Below are positions 38,497-49,375 of a DNA stretch of 64,000 bases, one piece after another. Source of the DNA: Pyropia yezoensis (taxonomy: Eukaryota > Rhodophyta > Bangiophyceae > Bangiales > Bangiaceae); the NCBI GenBank assembly GCA_009829735.1, contig CM020618.1, positions 25,579,122-25,643,121 on the forward strand, in the 5' to 3' direction. Below the pieces are notes generated by a model. It had not been told where the DNA came from. It saw only the letters and a program-made list of their open reading frames with translations, and did no database searches. The position numbers were made by a program, and so were the translations under genes. Numbering within the stretch: the stretch's first letter is position 1; the number at the start of each line of letters is the position of its first letter.

Positions 38497-40425
38497 ATGG
38501 TCAGCGTGGCGGGCGGCACGATGGGGGAGGACACCTCCTACGGTGCAGCGCCCGCCGGGACTTCCGGCCGGGGCTCCGCGATCGCTCCGGGGGATGGGAC
38601 TCCCGCGTCACCCGGCTTTGGGTTGACGGCGGGGTCTCCCCCGGAGACGGGACAAGTTGTCCCGCGTGAGGCCTTGGGGCGGTGGTTTTACCCCGCTTGG
38701 CCTCTCTATGAGAAGGGGTTGACTGTTCTTCGCTGTGGCCGACTTGGCGCAGCAATGGGTCGGGTATGGGACCGCCTACGGGAGAAGTATCCCCGTAGGG
38801 TCGGGTTCCCTGCCGGCTTCAGGACGGACCAGTTTGCCTTCCTGGACGACGAGGAGGTCGAAGACGTACAGCGGGCCAAGGCCATGGTGGACCGCGGGGG
38901 AACTATCCCGGGTCCCGGCGACTTGCCGACCTTTACTTGGGACGCGGTGGCAACTCGCCCCCCGTACCTTAACGAGGCCGATCCGCACACTCATCACTTT
39001 GATGTGCGGATGGGGAAGGGCTTCCGGCGAGGTCCCTACTTGATGACCTCGGCTCAACTTGAGTTTCCTCAGCAGTCTGCTGCCAGTAAGGAGCAGTACT
39101 ATCCGAAGAAGCCCGAGTGGTGGCCTCAAGTTGAGGTCCCCTACGGGTTCCCGGCGTTGCTGCCACGGTTGCATGACCACTTCGGCTCCGTCATGTTGAC
39201 GGCTGGCCCTGATCACCTGGTGTGGGCCATGTTGGCCACCCAGTGGCTCCTCGAGGTCATGTCGACCTGGGTGTCTTGTGTTCAGCGGCGGGGGATGCTC
39301 TGGCATCTCCCCCTCCGGCTCATCCAAGGTTTGGAACAGCTCACCCCTCAGCAAGTTGCTGAGGGGTGCTCACCAGGACAACTCACTCTACTTGAGGAGA
39401 TGCTCCGGCTCCATAAGTTCATCGAGTGGGAGAGCATTGAGCACAAGTTGCGCCGCCCCACTCGTAGGCCCTAAGACGATGGCGCACTTCGCCAGTTCGT
39501 GTGGGTCTCTCGTGAACTTCACGACGGCCGTGTGGTCCTACGAGAGGGGTTGGGCATCGGGGAGTACCCGTATGCCCCGGGGGTGGATAGCCACACTGCG
39601 CCACCCCCGGACAAGCCCATAGTTACGGCCGTGCCGTCCTATGATGACCATATGACTCAACCCACTGCGGGGGCCCCAAGTCGGGGTCGCAGTTACACCC
39701 GGGTACCGCCACCTCGGCGGGCCCCTCCGCTTCCTCCTGTTCCTTTCCAGCCTCACGGGAACATCCCGATCAGCGTGGCCATTGAGTCGTCCACCCCGGT
39801 GTCCCCCAACTTGGGGGCCACCCTCCTGACGGTATACCCCAAGTTGGTGTTACCGCCCACGCCTCTAGCCTCAGAGATGATGATCACCACGTTGGTGCGC
39901 ACCATTTCCTGGTTGGCCGCGTCGACCGCAACTCTTCAAACTTCCGAGACTCCTCAACTTGAGGAGCGCGTTCGTACTGCAGTGGCGACCGCGAGTTGCG
40001 AGTCGGTGGCGGAGTTTATGACGGCCGAGTTGGCTCGCATTGGGGCTATTATGCCCCAGCCAGCCCCACTTGGGCGTGGCAAGCGTCGTGCGAGCCGGGC
40101 ATACTCGCCTCCTCGCCGTCGTCGCCGACGCTCGCGGCGCTCTCCCTCCGTGTCGGAAGACGAGTGGTCTTACTCCGTCTCGGAGTCCTCTACCCCGTCG
40201 GAGACGGATTCTGTCCAGCGTCTGCGTCGCAAACTTGCGCGCAAGACCAGGCAGAAGAGTAGCCACGGTCGGCGCCACTTGCGCGACCGTGAAGGGCGCG
40301 ACGGTTCCGACTTGGAGCCGCCGCCCCTTCCAACGAGTGGAGACCGTTATCGGCGTGGATCTCGCCGCTCGCCTCCACGTGAGGGCGAGGGCCGTGGAGT
40401 GGGAGAGTCTAGCATGCGTGCCTAG
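38497..40425 (+). pseudogene. Antisense accessory ORF of chromovirus E3 (aORF), one nonsense codon
   Basis: A single frame runs from the ATG at 38497 (MVSVAGGTMGEDTS) to the stop at 40425, broken by TAA at 39472-39474. About residues 155-315 match the E1/E5 antisense domain: RPPYLNEAD, GKGFRRG, LEFPQQSAAS, KPEWWPQVEVPYG, HFGSVM and VQRRGMLWHLP. Past the stop, FVWVSRELHDGRV and GEYPYAPGVD align with FVRVRLESRDGVW and LDLPYSPDV of E5, so the two halves are one gene. The C-terminus is a basic Arg/Ser-rich tail (about 40077-40415). The start is uncertain because the N-terminus may be truncated. Confidence 0.7.
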
Positions 40426-40536
40426 TTGGCAGCTGTCTTTGTTGTGAGAGTGTGAGGGTTAGGGCTGTAGTTAAAAGCCACTCTGCGTACCACTTCGACT
40501 TGAAGCACTCTCTTGGCACTGTTGCTCGGCCTTCCC

Positions 40537-43500
40537 TCACGTTGAGGGAGGGCTGTTTGGGTCTATCTCATTCCGGGCACAGTACGCCCGGACCTTCTCA
40601 GCGGGAAGGTCCTCCCACGTTTCGTCCTTGGCTTTGTAGCCAAACCAACGCACCCTCAACATGAGGCGGTCAGTGTCTTCATCCCATCCGTGTTCGATGA
40701 ACTTATCGAACACGTACTCCTGCGGGCCCTGTTTGGCCGCAGGCAGGGAGGGGAGGCGTCACGCTTCCAAAGCACGCGCCCAAGCTGGGTCGCCTGCAGG
40801 CGGTGGTGCAACTTTGACCACGTCCTGTCCGTTCACTGTGCGGACCCCATCGTCACTTTCGATGGTGAAGCGCCGCCCATCAGTACGAAGGACCTGGTAC
40901 GGCCCCTTCGTCTGGAATACCAGCTTACCCCCAGTTGGGGTGTGCGAGTGTACCAGCACCCAGTCACCCTGCTCGGGGACATGCTTGGCGTTGCGCACCT
41001 TTTTGTCAAAGGTACGCTTGTAGCGCTTTTGTGCTTTGTCCATCTCAGCCCTGACTTTAGGGACGAGGTTTTCAAGCCTAGCAGCGAACTCCGCCTTACT
41101 CTCAGTAGGAGTAGGCGTACTGCCACCATCCTCCCTAGTTGGGAGCGGCCGCCGCACGGCAATAGACCGCACACGACGGGGGGTCACAAAAGCGAGGGGT
41201 ACTTCCCCGGTAGATGAGTGAACCTGCGAATTGTAGGCGGTAGTAAGAATAGAAATGTATTGGTCCCACGTCTTCACGTGCCCACTCACATAGTGGCGCA
41301 GCTGCCTAACAACAGTTTTGTTGAAGCGCTCCACCTGCCCATTAGTTTGTGGGTGGTAGGGGGTGGCATAGTTTGCCCGCACCCCCAACATATCCAGCAC
41401 TCCCTGAAACAGTACAGACGCAAATTGCGGTCCATTGTCCGATAGTGTACTATCTGGGATGCCATACGCGGCAACCCAGTGATCTAGGAAGGCTGACACG
41501 ACCGACATGGCCGTGATCTCTGCCAGTGGGATCGCTCGCGTAAGTTTCGTGAAGCGGTCACAGATGACCAGGAGGTACTGGTTGCCCTCCTCGGTCACGG
41601 GCAGTGGCCCAAGGATGTCCATCGCCAACGCGGCGAAGGGCTCCTTGGCCGGGAACAATAGCATAGCCGTACTAGGCCGCCGTTCCATCAGACGGTTCTG
41701 TGCACAACTTGTGCAGGCAGCCACCCAACTGTAGATGTCCACCACCATGGACGGCCAGAAGTACCTGGTCCTCAGGGTCTGGTACTGTTTACTAGACCCC
41801 AGGTGTCCACCCGTGGGAGCGTTGTGCTCCCTCTCAAGGATACTGTCCTTGAGGGATGCGGGGACGACAAGTTGTTCAGCCCCTTGGAATACCCCCCTCC
41901 TCATGAGGAGGCCATCGTCTCCCAGAAAGAACCGCGTCTCCACCACTGTATCCAGTGTATCCCTCCGCGACTTGCAGAAGTGATCCTCGGCCTGGGCCTT
42001 CACCACCTCGTCCAGGGACAGGGGCAAGTACTTCTTGTTCCCTGGCGCCTCGGGGTTGAACGCCTGACCCGAGCGCGTGACTACCCCCACGATGGGGATG
42101 TCCTCATCGACTGGGTTAGTGTCCAGCCCCTCGGTAGGTACCCGAGAGAGGCCGTCGGCAAGGGCATGTTGCCTGCCAGGTCGGTACTCAATATCAAAGT
42201 TGAAGGGTGCCAGTCGCACCCTCCACCGGTTGAGACGAGTGTTCGTACAGTCCATCTTGAAGATGAACTGCAACGCGCGGTGGTCACAGCGGATGAGGAA
42301 CTTCTCACCCTCTAGGTAGTGACGAAGTGACGTCACCGCCCACACGACTGCGAGTCCTTCCAACTCGGTGACTCCGTAGTTCTTCTCGGCCGAGTTCAGC
42401 CCCTTGCTGAAGTATCCCACCGGCAAGTACTCCTTGTCCGGCTGCTGCTGAAGCAGCACACAATCAAGTTGGTCGTAGCTAGCGTCCACATCCAGGATGT
42501 AGTGGCCTCCCAACCTGGGAATAGCCAGGATAGGGGGCTTCAGCAGAAGGTCCCGAAGAGTCTCAAAGGATTCCTGCTCCACCCGACTTGGGGGAGGCAG
42601 GTCCTTCGGTAGCGTTGAGCTCACTAGCTCATTCAATAGCTTCGCCACCTTGGCGAAGCCCTTGGTGAAACGTCGGTACACGTTACACATCCCGAGGAAG
42701 CTCCTCATCTGCGTCTGGGTCCGGGGGTACTGAGCCTTACGAATGGCCCTCAAGTTTTTCTCGTTGACACTGAGACGCCCCGGACGGACAACATGTCCCA
42801 AGTATTCCACCTCTTGAGTGAAGAGGTGGCACTTACTCGCCTTCAGTGACACACCGGCGTCAGCAAGTAGCTTGAACACCTGGCCAAGATGGCCAATGTG
42901 TTCCTCCGGACTTCGGGAGAACACAATGATATCGTCTAGGTACACAAGACAGATCTGCCACCGTACTCCGGCCAGAATCATGTCCATAGCGCGCTGGAAA
43001 GTTGCCGGCGCGTTACACAGGCCAAACGGTAGACGCTTGCACTGGTAGGTACCACAGTGACAGGTAAAGGTAGTTTTATGCCTGTCTTCCGGGGCAATAG
43101 GAATTTGCCAGTACCCCGCGTTACAGTCCAGGGTAGAGAACACGTTTGCCTCCCCCAGAGAGTCCAGACAGTCGTCCATCCTAGGTAGGGGATAACTGTC
43201 CTTCACCGTGCTCTCGTTGAGCTTACGGTAGTCGATACAAAACCGGGGTGTCCCATCAACTTTGGGGACGATAACCACCGGACTCGCCCACTCGGCGTTG
43301 CTGGCCTCGATCGCATCGAGGGCCTCCATGCGAGCAACTTGCTCCTTAACGAGGGCCCTTGAACGAGGTCCTCCCGTATACGGTTGTTGGCGTATAGGGG
43401 GTGCACCGGGCTTCAGCTCGATCCGGTGTTGGGTGGCTCTCATGAGTCACAATTAGCCATCCCGCAACTTATGATATTGGTCCAAGAGGCGTTCAACTTG

Positions 43501-44556
43501 AACCCTCAACCTGGGGGGGACACCCTCCATGTTCACATGGGGCCGAGGAGAGGCGGCCGACTTGGCTTGATGCTTCTCCTTTCCGGACTTCGGGTCGCTA
43601 CTTGCACCCGCGTTGAGGGTGACCGCTACTACCGGTCCCTCATGTTGGTCGATATAGCCGAACTTGGCTCCCGACTTGAAGTACTTGGGCGACGAGCTCA
43701 GGTTTATAACCTGGATCCTCCACGGGACTCCGGCTTTGGAGTCCATCGTGCCAAGGGCAACATGCACTTGGTGCTTGCGAGCAAGACGGGGGTGAGAGTG
43801 CACCAACCCATTCCCCGTATAATCAGTTACAACGTCAACGTGCGCCACCGAGTTGGGGGGCAACGTGACTTTACGGGCTAGACGCAGGGTAGCAGTAAAC
43901 CCTTCCCTCACAGAGCAAACAGGCTTCGACTGTGAAACTGTCACAGGAGCCACAGACTTTCCCTTACCAAGGATGGGGATAGTCTCCCCATTCATCATCT
44001 TGACCCAGTACTCAGGGCCACAAATCAAAGGCACTTGTGTAACAACATAAGGGGTACCCAGAAGCAGGGGTACCGATATATTCTCAGCTACACCATAGGT
44101 CACGTCGACCTCATGGGTCCCCAACCTAGTTGGTAGGGTCACGGCACCAACAATGGGAAGTACCCCACCAATGATGTGAATCATATGGTCAGCTTTGGAC
44201 CTCCAGCGTTGGAGCTTCACCTCCTTTGGTAATAGCGACTTGCGTATCAAGGAGGCTCCTGACCCGGTATCAAGTACGATACGGGCACAACAGGCGCGGC
44301 CGGGGGCAAGTTGCACCCGTCCAGCCACCTGGAAGTTCTCACCCGTCAGCACCGCGATGACCCGACGTGGGTTTACGTTCTTGGGGAGTCCTACCCGAGT
44401 TGGGCGGACTCCCTTAGGTCGCCGCAGTATCCGGCACGGTTGGTTCGTCCTCCTGGCCCACTTGGCCGAGGCTGCCGTTGTGAGCTTCGGACGACCAGCC
44501 CCAACGGTCATTCGTTTCCCGCCGACTTGGCGTCCGAATCTCAGGGCGGGGAGCAA
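40537..44556 (-). pseudogene. pol: Chromovirus E3 pol (PR-RT-RH-IN-chromodomain) with three nonsense codons
   Basis: The frame runs from 44556, overlapping the end of gag by 16 nt in the -1 frame, to a stop at 40537. Stops interrupt it at 43453-43455 (TAA), 43447-43449 (TGA) and 40759-40761 (TGA). No frameshift is needed. Domains in order: protease with VLDTGSG; reverse transcriptase with FCIDYRKLN and YLDD; RNase H with YILDVDASYDQ; integrase with an HHCC finger (HNAPTGGH to CTSCAQ) and LAMDILG, LSDNGPQF, NGQVERFN. The chromodomain (about 40552-40719) with VRWFGYKAKDETWEDLP lies past the last stop but in the same frame. The first two stops lie in the linker between protease and RT. Confidence 0.9.
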
Positions 44557-46454
44557 GACGACGAGTCCGAAGACGGCGTGTCTGCCTCCTCCGCCGAGGG
44601 TGTGGCGACCGCGACGACCGGTCGAGACCCACCCTCGCGGCGTGAACGTACTTCGTTCGTAGCCGACTTCTTACTCGCATTCCTAACAAGTTGTTGGATG
44701 CGTTTACTCAACTTGGGGCAATCATATGCCCAGTGTCCATCGGAGTTGCAGTTCCAACACCGATTGTCAGTTCCCGGAGGGGTCTTCCCAACTGGGGAAG
44801 ACGAAGGGATACCCTGGGAAGCTCCCACGGCAGCTACCACCCTCTCCTTGCGGATTCGGCGTGCCTCTCTCAACTCTCTGGCCTGGCGCGCCTCCTCCCG
44901 TTCCTTGGCCAACTCGGCCTGACGCTCCTGGCGTTGTTCCTCCCGCAACTTGCGGTAGGCCTCGCCTCTGCGGTAGGCGAACCTAGCCAACTTGGCCAGG
45001 GTTGCCCGGGCAGTGTTATGCTCCCGGGTCTCCATCCGGACTGACCAATGGAGTCCCTCCACAAACCGACTCTTCATCACAGCTTGTGGATGAAGAAACC
45101 CACAAAGTTTGTTGAGCTTACGGACTCGCTCCGCAAAGGACAACTCGTCCTCCGCCTCTTCCTGATGGGCTTGCGTAAACTTCTCGACTTGAAAAGCCAA
45201 CGCTGCCTCATCAACCATGGCTCTCAACAACCAGTTGACGAGCTCCAAATAGGACGTCACCTCCCCAGCGTCTCCACTTGAGGAGCTGGGCATGACGGAC
45301 ATAAGTTCTGTCCGCAGGTCGCCCTTAGTAAACTCCTATAGCATGTAAAAAGCCATGCCTTCACTTATGGCATTGTCGTCACAGGCTTTTGTGAAACGAC
45401 GTAGGAACTCAAAGACACGGAGGGGGGGGGATCCATCCCACTCCGCTTTGTGCCCAAAAGAATGAAGTGCATTCTTCTTGGCACGGCCCATGGCTCGGGC
45501 CTGGTCAGGACCATACACCACCGACTTGTTGTGGAGGGCATAGGTCTCACAGTCAAAGATGCTCTGGTAGACCGGGTTGGCTACCTGGATCTTTGGCGGC
45601 ACCTCACGTTGAGGGAACAGCCGCTGTGGCACTGGGGTAAGTTCACCCTCAGTGCCTGTAGTCCGGCGCGGCGCGCTTGGTGTAGCCGCCGGCGTTCCCG
45701 GGGGGAACTCCCCCATGAAGGGCGTACGCCCCACCGAGTATGGTGCGGCTCCCTCGTTGGGAGTCACAGGTGTCGCCCCCAGTTCGGGGCGACCCGAGAT
45801 AGGCGTGAGGGGGGATTCCCCCTGCGCCTGCGGGCTCGAAAGCCCCGATCCGGTCTGGACATTAAGGCCATCTGGCAAACTCGCCACAATCCGATTCAGA
45901 ATAGTATTCGTCATCGTGACCACCAGGTCCGGCAAAGTCTGCCGCAACACATTGGTCGCCTCCCGACGGACAGTTTCCGCGAGGAGTGGATTGACGACTC
46001 CAGTTGAGTCTCGGTCCGCCTCCGGGAGTCCACCTGAGGGGTAACCACGATCCTCAGGGGTCTCAACCGGGGGCATGGGCGCGAGCCCATCGCCGACCAA
46101 CGGAGGTCCGCCGTCCTCCGAAAGCCTAGTTGGCGACGGCTCCAAGCCAAAGTTGGCTCCAACCCGAGTGGAACCCGCGGGGACAGTCCTCACCCCTTGG
46201 GACGTTCCCGTTGAGTATACCACACGGTGGCCAGACTTCGGCCCACCCACATCAGAAGTGTCACCCGAGTGAACTCCCGACTGAGTCGGGGTGGCCTGTT
46301 GCCCGCCCGCACTTCCAGTCCTGCTGGCTTGAGGGACCTCCAGTCCCTCTGCGACCCCAGGTAAGCCCACCTGTGTCTCACCAGTATTCAAAGGCACTGA
46401 AGTACGTGCGTCACCCGTGTACTCCCCGGACGACGGGGGGTCCGAGCTAGCCAT
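44541..46454 (-). pseudogene. gag: Chromovirus E3 Gag with one nonsense codon
   Basis: The frame runs from the ATG at 46454 (MASSDPPSSGEYTG) to TGA at 44541, interrupted by TAG at 45336-45338. Residues 1-290 are Ser/Thr/Gly/Pro-rich. The capsid-like part spans the stop and continues with an EVEKFTQAHQEEAEDELSF-like helical region and a long charged coiled-coil-like stretch rich in Arg/Glu. A zinc knuckle CWNCNSDGHWAYDC lies near the end. The frame overlaps pol by 16 nt. Confidence 0.85.
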
Positions 46455-46552
46455 GTTGGCTGACGATCCGTATGACACGGTCCAAGCCCACCGTTCCTCT
46501 GAGACAGAGGGCCCCCTACACCCGGGTGCACCCGGAGGTAAAGCTTACCTCT

Positions 46553-46571
46553 GTCCCCTGCTGCTCCACCA
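46553..46571 (-). other. Primer binding site of E3
   Basis: The minus strand reads TGGTGGAGCAGCAGGGGAC two bases inside the LTR. It is identical to the site in E1 and E4 although the LTRs are unrelated. Confidence 0.75.
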
Positions 46572-46573
46572 AT

Positions 46574-47042
46574 TGTGGCAAAAACCACATGCACACACGG
46601 CAACCTAGTTGGGGCGGTGTGCGAGGGCTGCCTCCCGTGTCGGGGGAACCGGAAGAAGTGCAAGTCGCACACACTCTGTCCCTGTTGTGGGGCAAACCCC
46701 CCACGGACAAACAAGAGGATGGTGTGTGGTCCAACAGTTTCTTGGTCGGGACGGGGACGCAGGGCCAAGCCCCGCTGTCCCTCCCCTTATCCCCCCAGGG
46801 TCCACTCAGAATCTCGCCACTCAGAATCTCCCACCCCAGCACCTGCCCACCGGGCCACACGAAAATTCAAGACGATAAATGCAAAAAACCCTCAAATCCA
46901 AGTTGGATTTACTACAAAGCTAACTATCCCAAACTTAGGGAATATGGACCCAAATGCAGGGGGAGGAACGGATCAGGCTAGTGGCCTGCCGCCCCTTGCA
47001 TGGCACGTGTTGCCCCCGTACCTGGGGGTTAATACTGCCACA
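46574..47042 (-). repeat. LTR of E3 (5' LTR)
   Basis: This 469-bp segment has TGTGGCA and TGCCACA at its ends, a 7-bp inverted repeat in the same style as the first family's LTRs. Its inner edge adjoins the primer site. Only one copy is in the window, so the outer edge is inferred from the terminal motif. Confidence 0.65.
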
Positions 47043-47582
47043 GGTACTGTTGTTTGTGACCTCATTTACTTTCCTCCACTTACTGAGTGATGGCTTACTG
47101 CGTGACAGTGGTTTGCACTTCCCCCCGGCATTGCCGTTGATGACGTGACCATGTGTTCGTTTTGCCGCGCGCCATCTCAACAGTGATTTTTTCTTCCCCC
47201 GTGTTTTGCCGTTGATCACATGATCATGTGTCGTTTCCCCTCGCTCCAACTCTACATTGGATTGTTCTTCCCCCCCGCTTTGCGGTTTTTGACGTGACCA
47301 TGTGGTGTTTCCTTTCGTTTTCTTCTGTACTGTTGGTGGTTGACGTCTTCGCACAGGACGAGCGCACGGATCTGTCTTGGCATTCCCCGACCGGCGGGCG
47401 ATCTATTTGGCAGTCTTGAGTGCAACTTATAAACAAATTTGTTTCAAACTCAAACACCATTGGATCGCGTGACAGCTCCCAGACATTGTCAGGCCGCCTC
47501 TCGAGACACCGATGCCTGGATATCCAGGAAGATCGGGCTGGATATCCAGTTATGTCGATCGCTGAGGAGCAATGTCAGCCTA
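47043..47582. other. Noncoding flank with tandem repeats and palindromes
   Basis: It contains three degenerate copies of a roughly 75-bp unit (about 47117-47315), a 14-bp palindrome CACATGATCATGTG at 47217-47230, and two copies of CTGGATATCCAG at 47516-47527 and 47538-47549. No gene was recognised. Confidence 0.5.
47117..47315 (+). repeat. Three degenerate ~75-bp tandem repeats
   Basis: Each unit has a TTCCCCC stretch followed by TTGCCGTTGATGACGTGACCATGTG or a variant. Units begin near 47117, 47191 and 47263. The conserved TGACGTGACCATGTG core joins a bZIP-like and an E-box-like motif, so an enhancer role is conceivable but untested. Confidence 0.6.
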
Positions 47583-47822
47583 TCAAAGTCCAGCCGATCC
47601 AAAGCCAGGATAACCAGCCACTACCGGGATAACCCGCCCAACATTTCCCGTAGGGCAGCCCCCGATGGAGGAGCGGCCCGTCAGAAGAACGTAGAAGATG
47701 GTATCACTGTTGCTGGCCATTGCAGAGCAGTCCCTGGTGAAGGAGGAGGCGGCAGAGACCACCATCGCCAGCGTAGCACAGACGGCTAGGAGAGCCATCA
47801 TGGCGCGACGGGAGGATGCCAT
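47583..47822 (-). CDS. Possible small secreted protein
   Basis: This 79-aa ORF begins at the ATG at 47822 (MASSRRAMMALLAVCATLAM). The first 27 residues look like a signal peptide, with a basic start and a hydrophobic core ending VVSAASS. The rest (to GFGSAGL) has no known domain and two cysteines. It may be the first exon of a longer gene or a chance ORF. No expression evidence is visible. Confidence 0.25.
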   Translation of the reverse strand: MASSRRAMMALLAVCATLAMVVSAASSFTRDCSAMASNSDTIFYVLLTGRSSIGGCPTGNVGRVIPVVAGYPGFGSAGL

Positions 47823-49375
47823 CGCGTCTAGACGAGCGGGTGGGAGGGGGGACAAAGGGGGGGGGGGGAGGCGAGATGGGGCGTCGGCGACCGTGCGTGG
47901 GTCTAAAGCGGGAGATGGCGGTTTGAAAAGATTGGGTCCAAGTGCGACCTATGGGGCTCGAGGCGCGATCGGGTGGTGGGGTGGGCGCCCACAAAGAGCG
48001 GGAAGGCCTTCAAAGGCTTCGTTTATATGCTGCAGGCGCCGCTGCGACCGGCGGCAGCGAGGCCGACGCACGCGCCCACAGGCTGCCCTCTGGAAAGTGT
48101 TCGCCAGCGGTGGGTAGCTGCGCCGAGCTACCACGCATGGGGGCCCCCAGTGCCATCGCATCCTGCGACTCATATCGCGGTCGACGACCCGAAAGTCTGG
48201 GGCGAGGCAAGCGGCGTGGCCGGTGCAGTCACCATGGACATTGTCCCGACGTCATGTAAGGCCCAATTGTGCCAACAGGGGCCTTCGGGGTAGTGAAGCG
48301 TATCGCTTTTCATTCACCGGCGTTTGCGCAGGACCCCGCTCTCTAAGGTATGGACCTTGGATAAAATCTACGTCTTTATCTGTCAAACGAGCAACCTAGC
48401 TCAACTCTCGAGCCCCGACTCGGCGGCGTTTCCGCTTCCGCTGATCGGGCCTACCGCGCCGTCGGCGGTGGGAGGGGTGGGGCCGGCGGCGGGGGGCAGA
48501 GGGGCGGGGAGGGGGGGTAGGGGTGGTCCGGAGGAGGAGGGTGGGGGGCCGGTGGCGATGGGGGAGGCAATTCTGTTGGCCTGTGGCGATGGGGGGGACA
48601 TATTGTTGCCGGCAGAGGATAAAGGGGGGGATGATTGTGGCGGTGACGGCCGTTTCGGGCTGGAGTGCCGGGGGGGGGGGGGGGGGGGGGGGGGGGGCGG
48701 GGGGTGGGGGAAGGGAGGCGGCGGAGGGAACGGAAGGGGGGTTGTCATCCTGTTTCCTGCGCCCTGAGGCTGGCGTGTGTGTAAAAGGGGGCGGGGAGGC
48801 GTGTCGGGCGCCTCGGCGTGGTGGTTTGGCGGCGTCTACTGACGTGCGGGAAGAGGTGGACCCCACGCCCGCCCACCCTCCCACACAGCTCCGAGTGCAG
48901 CGGGATGATGAATGGGGGGGCGGTGCCAGCTGCCAGAGGAAACGCTTGGGGACACGGACAGACAACCGACGGTCGGGACTGTGCGCGTGGCGTAGGTGGC
49001 CCTGCTCGGTAACTTTGAATGCGCACCCTCCTCCCCCACCCCCCACCCCTTTCCACCCCCGCCGCCCTCCCCATGTGGCGCCGCACGCCAGCGGGGGGGT
49101 GACGCGGTGTGGGGGCGTAGACGGGGGCCAGCGGAGCGTGGGCGCAGCCCGGTACCATTCGGAACGTCGGGGCCATTGGATAAGAGCACCCTCCCCGGGA
49201 TCCCTCGTCCCCAGCACCCAGGTCCCATCGTACCATCGTCCCCGCGGCGCTTCCCGTGGCCACTTCGTCCTCTCCCGTTACCTTGTTCCCCTTTGTCACC
49301 ACGATCCCCTTCCCCGTTTCCGAGCCCACGTACCCCACCACACGTACCACCACGTTTCCCTCCACCCGGGCCGCA
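47823..49375. other. G-rich noncoding region
   Basis: G-rich low complexity runs from about 48460 to 48760 and includes a 28-nt G homopolymer. A C-rich stretch follows near 49020-49075. The 3' LTR of element E5 should lie near the right end, but I could not identify its edges. No protein was recognised. Confidence 0.4.
48670..48697. repeat. Poly-G tract, 28 nt
   Basis: An uninterrupted run of 28 G residues is followed by further G-rich sequence. It is prone to G-quadruplex formation and to assembly error. Confidence 0.9.

Larger units (their letters stand above)
38497..47042 (-). mobile_element. Chromovirus E3, second family, decayed
   Basis: The minus-strand order is 5' LTR (46574-47042), primer site, gag, pol with chromodomain, and a convergent antisense ORF. 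No 3' LTR was found. Five in-frame stops interrupt gag, pol and the antisense ORF, yet the frames otherwise remain aligned. The proteins are clearly diverged from E1/E2/E4, so this is a separate family. Confidence 0.85.
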
